DNA of 64,000 bases, taken from Saccharospirillum sp040881935 (GTDB lineage Bacteria; Pseudomonadota; Gammaproteobacteria; Pseudomonadales; Natronospirillaceae). Positions 59,031 to 64,000 of the stretch are shown piece after piece (the first letter of the stretch is position 1; the number at the start of each line of letters is the position of its first letter). The DNA lies in contig NZ_JBBECH010000060.1 of assembly GCF_040881935.1 (NCBI RefSeq), positions 1 to 64,000 on the forward strand, written 5' to 3'. Below the pieces are notes generated by a model. That model made no database searches. It saw nothing but the letters and a program-made list of their open reading frames with translations, and was not told where the DNA came from. The position numbers and the translations under genes are program-made.

Positions 59031-60268
59031 TTAAACTGCGCGATCTTTCCGCCGGTGTCCGCCAATACCTGGTTGTCACAGGTAATTATTGGGCGTTTAC
59101 GCTGACTGATGGCGCGTTGCGCATGCTGGTGGTACTGCATTTTCACAGCCTGGGTTACTCGCCACTTGAGATCGCGCTGCTGTTTTTGTTCTACGAATTC
59201 TTTGGCATTGTCACCAATCTTGTCGGAGGCTGGCTGGGTGCCAGGCTAGGTTTAAACAAGACGATGAACCTGGGGCTGGCTTTTCAAATCATTGCATTAG
59301 CCATGCTGTTGGTTCCGCCCCTCTGGCTCACCGTGCCCTGGGTTATGGCAGCCCAGGCATTGTCTGGCATCGCCAAAGATCTGAATAAAATGAGCGCCAA
59401 GAGCTCGATCAAATTGCTGGTGCCGGGCGATCAGCAGAGCCGGTTGTATCACTGGGTTGCCCTGCTTACCGGATCCAAAAACGCGCTGAAAGGCGTCGGC
59501 TTTTTTTTGGGGGGTGCGCTGCTCGCTGGTCTGGGATTTCGCGGTGCGGCCGGTGCCATGGCAGTGGCACTGGCATTGGTGTTCGCACTCAGTCTGCGCC
59601 TGCTCAAACAGGATCTGGGCAAGGCTAAAAACAAACCCAAATTCAGCCGGATGTTTTCCAAGAGTCCTGCCATAAACGTATTGTCTGCCGCACGGCTGTT
59701 TCTGTTCGGTGCCCGGGATGTCTGGTTTGTTGTTGCGCTGCCGGTGTTTCTCAGCCAGGTGCTCGGCTGGCCGCACGTGCAAGTGGGCGCCTTCATGGCG
59801 TTGTGGGTCATCGGTTACGGAGTGGTGCAATCTCAGGCACCCCATCTGACTGGCAAACGATCCGGTCGGGTACCCGGGCGCAACGCGACCATTGTCTGGG
59901 CAGTATTGCTGGCGGTCATTCCGGCGGGCATCGCCATTGGCCTGATGACAATGGACCCCATAACCACAGTGTTGATTGGCGGTTTGCTGGTGTTCGGTGT
60001 GCTGTTCGCGGTTAATTCGTCGCTGCACAGCTATTTGATTGTCAGCTACGCCGATGCCGACGGTGTCTCTCTGGACGTCGGCTTTTACTATATGGCCAAC
60101 GCTGGCGGACGCTTGCTCGGGACGGTATTGTCGGGCTGGTTGTATCAGGCCTACGGGCTGGAGATGTGTCTATGGGTCTCGACGGGCTTTGTTGCGCTGG
60201 CGGCATTGATATCGGTTTGGTTGCCGCAAGGCAGGTCAACTGATCATAAAACCGAAACTGTTGGTTAA
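59027..60268 (+). CDS. arsJ: Organoarsenical efflux MFS transporter ArsJ
   Basis: A 413-residue protein with about 12 helices. It opens with VTGNYWAFTLTDGALRMLVVLHFHSLGYSPLEIALLFLFYEFFGIVTNLVGGWLGARLGL, and the middle has GIAKDLNKMSAKSSIKLL, both hallmarks of ArsJ. It exports 1-arseno-3-phosphoglycerate, which then falls apart outside, giving arsenate resistance. It is the last gene of the ars operon. Confidence 0.95.
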   Translation: MIKLRDLSAGVRQYLVVTGNYWAFTLTDGALRMLVVLHFHSLGYSPLEIALLFLFYEFFGIVTNLVGGWLGARLGLNKTMNLGLAFQIIALAMLLVPPLWLTVPWVMAAQALSGIAKDLNKMSAKSSIKLLVPGDQQSRLYHWVALLTGSKNALKGVGFFLGGALLAGLGFRGAAGAMAVALALVFALSLRLLKQDLGKAKNKPKFSRMFSKSPAINVLSAARLFLFGARDVWFVVALPVFLSQVLGWPHVQVGAFMALWVIGYGVVQSQAPHLTGKRSGRVPGRNATIVWAVLLAVIPAGIAIGLMTMDPITTVLIGGLLVFGVLFAVNSSLHSYLIVSYADADGVSLDVGFYYMANAGGRLLGTVLSGWLYQAYGLEMCLWVSTGFVALAALISVWLPQGRSTDHKTETVG

Positions 60269-60293
60269 ATTAAGTTTGTTGCTATGAGCCCGC

Positions 60294-60402
60294 GCCAGGC
60301 ACCGGGTAAGTCTGTCCGGGGTCGGCGTGAATCCCTCCATGGAGCCTGGTCCGCAACATCCATGTTGCGGACTTCCCCGGACAGACTCACCCGGTACCTG
60401 GC
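60294..60402 (+). repeat. Junction palindrome, copy E
   Basis: Arms of 28 bases (60294-60321 and 60375-60402) pair in 26 of 28 positions. The core holds GTCGGCGTGAA, a CCCTCCATGGAG hairpin and the perfect hairpin CCGCAACA-TCCA-TGTTGCGG (60351-60370). It lies between the converging arsJ and ybiT genes. Confidence 0.9.
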
Positions 60403-60416
60403 ACTCTGTTTAGCGT

Positions 60417-62006
60417 TTACTGCACACCCAAACTGCGCAAATACTCTTCGTAATTACCAGTGAAATCGGTGATCCCATTTGGCTGCATATCCAGAATGCG
60501 CGTTGCCAGCGAGGACACAAATTCCCGGTCGTGGCTGACAAAAATCAGTGTGCCCGGATAGTTCTCCAGCGCCAGGTTCAACGCCTCGATGGATTCCATA
60601 TCCAGGTGGTTGGTAGGTTCGTCCATCAGCATCACGTTGGGTTTGGTCAGCGTCAGTTTACCGAATAGCATGCGGCCCTGCTCACCACCGGAAATCACCT
60701 TCACTGATTTGCCAATTTCATCGCCTGAAAACAGCATACGGCCCAGAGCACCGCGTACCGCCTGTTCGCCCTGAGTAGTCCATTGGGACATCCACTCGAA
60801 CAGGGTAGCATTGCGGGCGAAATCTTCGGTGTGGTCCTGGGCGAAATAGCCAACGTCGGCACTGTCGGTCCATTTAACCTCACCCGCCTGAGGGGTCAGT
60901 TTGCCTGCCATCACGTTAAGCAGTGTCGTCTTGCCGATACCGTTGGGGCCAATGATGGCAATGCGTTCGCCAGCTTCAACCTTGACGCTCAGCTTTTTAA
61001 ACAGCGGTGCGTCGACCTCGTAACCAAAGGTCAGGTCCGTCAGGGTTATCGCCTGGCGATGCAATTTCTTTTCCTGATCAAAGCGGATAAAGGGGCTAAC
61101 CCGGCTGGAGGGCTTCACCTCGGCCAGTTGAATCTTGTCGATCTGCTTGGCGCGCGAAGTGGCCTGCTTGGCTTTGGAAGCGTTGGCGGAAAAACGGCTG
61201 ACAAAGGTTTGCAACTCGGCGATCTGGGCCTTTTTCTTGGCATTGTCCGACAGCAGTTGCTCGCGAGCCTGGGTGGCAGCGGTCATGTACTCGTCGTAGT
61301 TGCCTGGGAACAGGCGCAGCTCGCCATAATCCAGATCCGCCATGTGCGTACAGACACTGTTCAGGAAGTGACGGTCGTGCGAAATGATGATCATGGTGCT
61401 GTTGCGCGCCACCAGAATACTTTCCAGCCAGCGAATGGTATTGATGTCCAGGTGGTTGGTGGGCTCGTCGAGCAGCAGAACATCGGGATCGGAAAACAAC
61501 GCCTGTGCCAGCAGTACGCGAAGCTTCCAGCCTGGTGCCAGGGCACTCATTGGCCCGTTATGCTGCTCCAGCGGGATATCCAGACCGAGCAACAGTTCAC
61601 CGGCGCGAGAATCGGCGGTGTAGCCATCCATTTCGGCAAAGGCTACTTCCAGCTCCGCCACGGCCATGCCATCGTCTTCGCTCATTTCCGGCAATGAATA
61701 GATGCGCTCGCGCTCGGCTTTAACCCGCGACAACTCGGTATGGCCCATGATGACAGTATCGATGACGGTTTGATCTTCAAAGGCAAACTGATCCTGACGC
61801 AACTTACCCAGGCGCGTATGGGGATCGAGCATAACCTGGCCATTGGTGGGCTCCAGATCCCCGCCCAGAATTTTCATAAAGGTCGATTTACCGCAGCCAT
61901 TGGCGCCAATCAGACCGTAGCGATTGCTGTTGCCAAATTTGACCGAGACGTTTTCAAACAGGGGTTTGGCCCCGAATTGCATGGTGATGTTAGCGGTGGA
62001 AATCAA
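60417..62006 (-). CDS. ybiT: ABC-F family ATPase, YbiT-like
   Basis: A 529-residue cytoplasmic protein with two ABC domains joined by a linker, the layout of ribosome-associated ABC-F factors. Domain 1 has GANGCGKST and LLLDEPTNHLD; domain 2 has GPNGIGKTT, ISGGEQGRMLFGKL and LMDEPTNHLD. In domain 1 the signature reads SALAPGWKLRVLLAQ in place of LSGGxxxR, which is normal for YbiT. The length equals E. coli YbiT (530). It likely modulates translation. Confidence 0.95.
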   Translation of the reverse strand: MISTANITMQFGAKPLFENVSVKFGNSNRYGLIGANGCGKSTFMKILGGDLEPTNGQVMLDPHTRLGKLRQDQFAFEDQTVIDTVIMGHTELSRVKAERERIYSLPEMSEDDGMAVAELEVAFAEMDGYTADSRAGELLLGLDIPLEQHNGPMSALAPGWKLRVLLAQALFSDPDVLLLDEPTNHLDINTIRWLESILVARNSTMIIISHDRHFLNSVCTHMADLDYGELRLFPGNYDEYMTAATQAREQLLSDNAKKKAQIAELQTFVSRFSANASKAKQATSRAKQIDKIQLAEVKPSSRVSPFIRFDQEKKLHRQAITLTDLTFGYEVDAPLFKKLSVKVEAGERIAIIGPNGIGKTTLLNVMAGKLTPQAGEVKWTDSADVGYFAQDHTEDFARNATLFEWMSQWTTQGEQAVRGALGRMLFSGDEIGKSVKVISGGEQGRMLFGKLTLTKPNVMLMDEPTNHLDMESIEALNLALENYPGTLIFVSHDREFVSSLATRILDMQPNGITDFTGNYEEYLRSLGVQ

Positions 62007-62146
62007 AGCGAAAACCTATCGACAGTGGCGCTTGGCAACAAGCCAGCGCGAAATGGGCGGGCATTGTACAGTTTTCATGCGCCAATAGGCAGGGGGAGGT
62101 TACAGGATTTGTGTAATCCGGAGACAACAGACCTGGCCAACCCAAC

Positions 62147-62173
62147 CCAAAAAAAAGGGCGCCGAAGCGCCCT
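62147..62173 (-). terminator. Terminator of the DoxX gene
   Basis: On the minus strand AGGGCGC-TTCG-GCGCCCT, a UUCG-tetraloop hairpin, is followed by eight T. It ends the single-gene DoxX transcript before ybiT. Confidence 0.9.
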
Positions 62174-62195
62174 GGTTTACAATTCCGGATGGATA

Positions 62196-62579
62196 TCAGC
62201 CTTTACGGCCTTCGATGCTCAGTTTGCCCGGGCCCATGGCAACGATGAACAGGAAGCCACCGGCGATAGCCAGGTTTTTGTTAAAGGAAATCATCTGCAT
62301 CTGGTCAGACGGGTCGAAGTGGAAAATGATGCCCGACAGTACACAGAAGCCAGCCAGTAACAAGGCGCCAATCCTGGCCTGGTAACCAATTAACACGGCC
62401 AGGCCGCCCAATACTTCAACCAGAATGGTCGGGTAAATCAGGATGCCAGGTACGCCCATCATTTCCATGTACCCCTGGTTGCCTTCCAGACCGGTAATTT
62501 TTTGCAGACCACTGATGATGAACATAAAGGAAATCAATACGCGGCCAGCGACCATGGTCAGGGGGGAAATTGCATTCAT
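62196..62579 (-). CDS. DoxX-family membrane protein
   Basis: A 127-residue protein with four helices. The family opening is VAGRVLISFMFIISGLQKITG and the middle is PTILVEVLGGLAVLIGYQARIGALLLAGFCVLSGIIFHF. DoxX-like proteins have been tied to quinone or thiol redox handling, but this one is not specifically assignable. It stands alone, with its own terminator. Confidence 0.9.
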   Translation of the reverse strand: MNAISPLTMVAGRVLISFMFIISGLQKITGLEGNQGYMEMMGVPGILIYPTILVEVLGGLAVLIGYQARIGALLLAGFCVLSGIIFHFDPSDQMQMISFNKNLAIAGGFLFIVAMGPGKLSIEGRKG

Positions 62580-62715
62580 AATAAAACTCCTAATTGGTAT
62601 AAGTGGGTGTCTTGCAGCCTTTAGCCGCGAGATGCCGACACTTTAATGCAGCTTAATGACAACTTATATCTAAAGAATTCGAGTTACTTGATTAAGAAAT
62701 CTGAAGACAGGTTGG

Positions 62716-63501
62716 TTAGAGTCTGAACAGCGAGGAGGCATTCTGGCAAACCTGTTCCGTCAGGATAGCGCTGTCCATCTGTCGGGCTGCGGCGATGCGT
62801 TTCAATATTGACAGCCAGTCCAGCAATGCATTGTCTGGGAGACCGGTGTCAGATGGGTCGGCTGCATTGCGGTATTGATCCGGCACGTGCTGGTCGGGGG
62901 CATCGGTTTCCACCAGTATCCGCTCAGCCGGTATTCGTGCGAAAGCGTCCAGTGTTTTGGCCGATTGAAACACCACACTGCCCGCGCCCAGGTAAAACCC
63001 GCGGTCAAGGTAGGCCTTCGCCTGAGCATAGGGCCCGACAAAACCATGCACGACCCCTCCCACCCTTGGATAGCGCTTAAGACCCTGCAAGATCCGGTCG
63101 TGGGCTTTAACAGAATGAATAATGACTGGCTGTAGACACTCACTGGACACCGCCAACTGCGCCATAAACCAGTCGAACTGATGCTCGGCGGCCGCCGAGC
63201 GGGGATGGTGCCTGAAAAAATCTAGGCCGATCTCGCCGATAGCGACGCTATCGCTGTGTTGGTCCAGCCAGGATTCAAGCGATTGGATGTCGGGCGCACT
63301 GTCGGGCAGGAACCAGGGGTGATGCCCTGCAGCCAGCAGCACTCTGTCATCCTGACCGAAACGCTGATGCGCCTGGCGCCACTGGTCGGGCCCAGTTCCC
63401 GGGATCAGCCAGCGGGCGATGCCAGCGGTTTCGGCGTCGGCCATGCATTGAGGGGCATCATCCAGAAAATCCAGATGGCAATGACTGTCGAATCCGATCA
63501 T
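62716..63501 (-). CDS. TatD-family metal-dependent hydrolase
   Basis: A 261-residue TIM-barrel nuclease-type hydrolase. Metal ligands are FDSHCHLD (residues 4-11), the Glu in VAIGEIGLDFF, the His in PVIIHSVKAHD and the Asp in ILVETDAPD. Related YcfH/TatD/YjjV proteins cleave DNA or D-aminoacyl-tRNA; the sequence is closest in outline to YjjV-like members. The biological role is not certain. Confidence 0.92.
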   Translation of the reverse strand: MIGFDSHCHLDFLDDAPQCMADAETAGIARWLIPGTGPDQWRQAHQRFGQDDRVLLAAGHHPWFLPDSAPDIQSLESWLDQHSDSVAIGEIGLDFFRHHPRSAAAEHQFDWFMAQLAVSSECLQPVIIHSVKAHDRILQGLKRYPRVGGVVHGFVGPYAQAKAYLDRGFYLGAGSVVFQSAKTLDAFARIPAERILVETDAPDQHVPDQYRNAADPSDTGLPDNALLDWLSILKRIAAARQMDSAILTEQVCQNASSLFRL

Positions 63502-63625
63502 GCCGCCTTCACCTGCTTAAATAATTAAGTTTAGGAGCTCGAGCAGGAGAGACTAACGGCGGGTGCCGGGTGTACCCTATGGGGTCCAATTCCTCCAAGG
63601 CAATCCGAACTCCGAAAAATTTGAG

Positions 63626-64000
63626 TTAGTAGTAACTGTAGCGATTGCGCAGTTCTCTCAGGCGCGCTTCAGCATCCGCCAGGTTGCGGATAATGTCATC
63701 GCGCTGTTGCTCAAGGGTGCCCTGGCGCTCTTTCAACAAGGCAATTTCTTCATAAATCACACGACGCTGCTCTTCGGGTGTACTGGCACTGAACAAGGCC
63801 GCTTCTTTCTCCAGCAGTTGCTGTTCGATGCGATCTTGCTCGGCTTCATTGCTGCGCTGCTCTCTCTCCAGCCGACTGACCTCGCTGGACACCTGGTATA
63901 TCTGACGGCCCGCTTCGTAACCGTCCAGAAATTCCGGTTCCAGTGAGGGAGGGCAAATGCCATTGTACCGATAACCGCTGCGCGCGCGATTAAAGCCATT
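63626..64000 (-). CDS. DUF2799-family protein, cut by the right edge
   Basis: The minus-strand frame is open from the window edge (codon at 64000) to a stop at 63626, giving 124 residues. It reads SGYRYNGICPPSLEPEFLDGYEAGRQIYQ, the DUF2799 hallmark, then a charged coiled coil (EVSRLEREQRSNEAEQDRIEQQ to the end). Members are small lipoproteins or periplasmic proteins of unknown role. The internal GTG at 63892 would make an 88-residue protein, but the family match upstream shows the gene begins outside the window. Confidence 0.85.
   Translation of the reverse strand, partial: NGFNRARSGYRYNGICPPSLEPEFLDGYEAGRQIYQVSSEVSRLEREQRSNEAEQDRIEQQLLEKEAALFSASTPEEQRRVIYEEIALLKERQGTLEQQRDDIIRNLADAEARLRELRNRYSYY

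Noticed and set aside
60417..62006. Missing ABC signature in domain 1 of the ABC-F protein as a defect
   Set aside because: The APGWKLRVLLAQ form is normal for the YbiT group.
63563..63610. Possible further palindrome half copy beginning GGTGCCGGGTGTACCC
   Set aside because: Only the left-arm wording is suggestive. There is no complementary arm or core, so it is not listed as a feature.

Overview
The window reads as chromosome from a marine or halophilic gammaproteobacterium, most likely of the Oceanospirillales (a Saccharospirillum/Reinekea-like lineage is a guess). The reasons are mid-50s G+C by eye, three sets of TRAP transporter genes, a mutY-yggX pair, YbiT, RimO, ArfB and BaiN-type housekeeping genes, and a gammaproteobacterial-style formaldehyde pair (frmA-fghA). 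No plasmid, phage or transposase gene was seen. Genes are dense and mostly intact, with a few decayed fragments.

Layout. 1-1417: an A+T-rich gene end at the left edge, then a divergent CDF metal exporter and MerR regulator sharing one operator. 1551-9200: malic enzyme, an orphan TRAP binding protein, a LysR/FMN-reductase divergent pair, and small enzymes (GNAT, VOC, SDR, M14 carboxypeptidase). 9309-14045: a PstS-like remnant, kynureninase and a complete TRAP operon (dctPQM). 14553-19994: rimO, a LysR regulator divergent from frmA-fghA (glutathione-dependent formaldehyde oxidation), and a TlpA-like thioredoxin. 20322-26615: a terminal oxidase operon of coxMNOP type (subunit II fused to two cytochrome c domains, subunit I, two subunit III genes, subunit IV, Sco). 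26606-30723: a second TRAP operon with a divergent RpiR regulator. 30720-39932: RIO kinase, BaiN-like flavoprotein, ArfB, PrpE, two exporters, an aminotransferase and MsrA, with two gene remnants between them. 40061-48458: a PilZ protein and an oligopeptide ABC transporter with two tandem, nearly identical binding proteins, one a lipoprotein and one soluble. 48728-53403: a beta-barrel protein, ilvD, mutY-yggX and tRNA-Phe. 53529-60268: two detoxification modules, one for sulfide/persulfide (ETHE1-rhodanese fusion, TauE-like exporter) and one for arsenic (ArsC-ArsR fusion, Acr3, GAPDH, ArsJ). 60417-64000: YbiT, DoxX, TatD and a DUF2799 gene cut by the right edge.

The most unusual signal is not a gene. 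Six intergenic elements of about 95-160 bp (14311, 18187, 48490, 49522, 52709, 60294) share one architecture: a long outer stem whose sequence differs from copy to copy but is self-complementary within each copy, enclosing a more conserved core of two or three small hairpins with TCC-containing loops. Partial copies lie near 54779 and perhaps 63563. They resemble a dispersed family of three-way or four-way junction palindromes. No function is evident.

Three protein remnants without usable starts were found in apparent intergenic DNA: PstS-like (9309-9551), GGDEF (32902-33013) and LysR C-terminus (33629-33727). Several gene starts were moved from the longest open frame on the basis of ribosome binding sites, promoters and family length. 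All family names come from reading the sequence; no database search was run.
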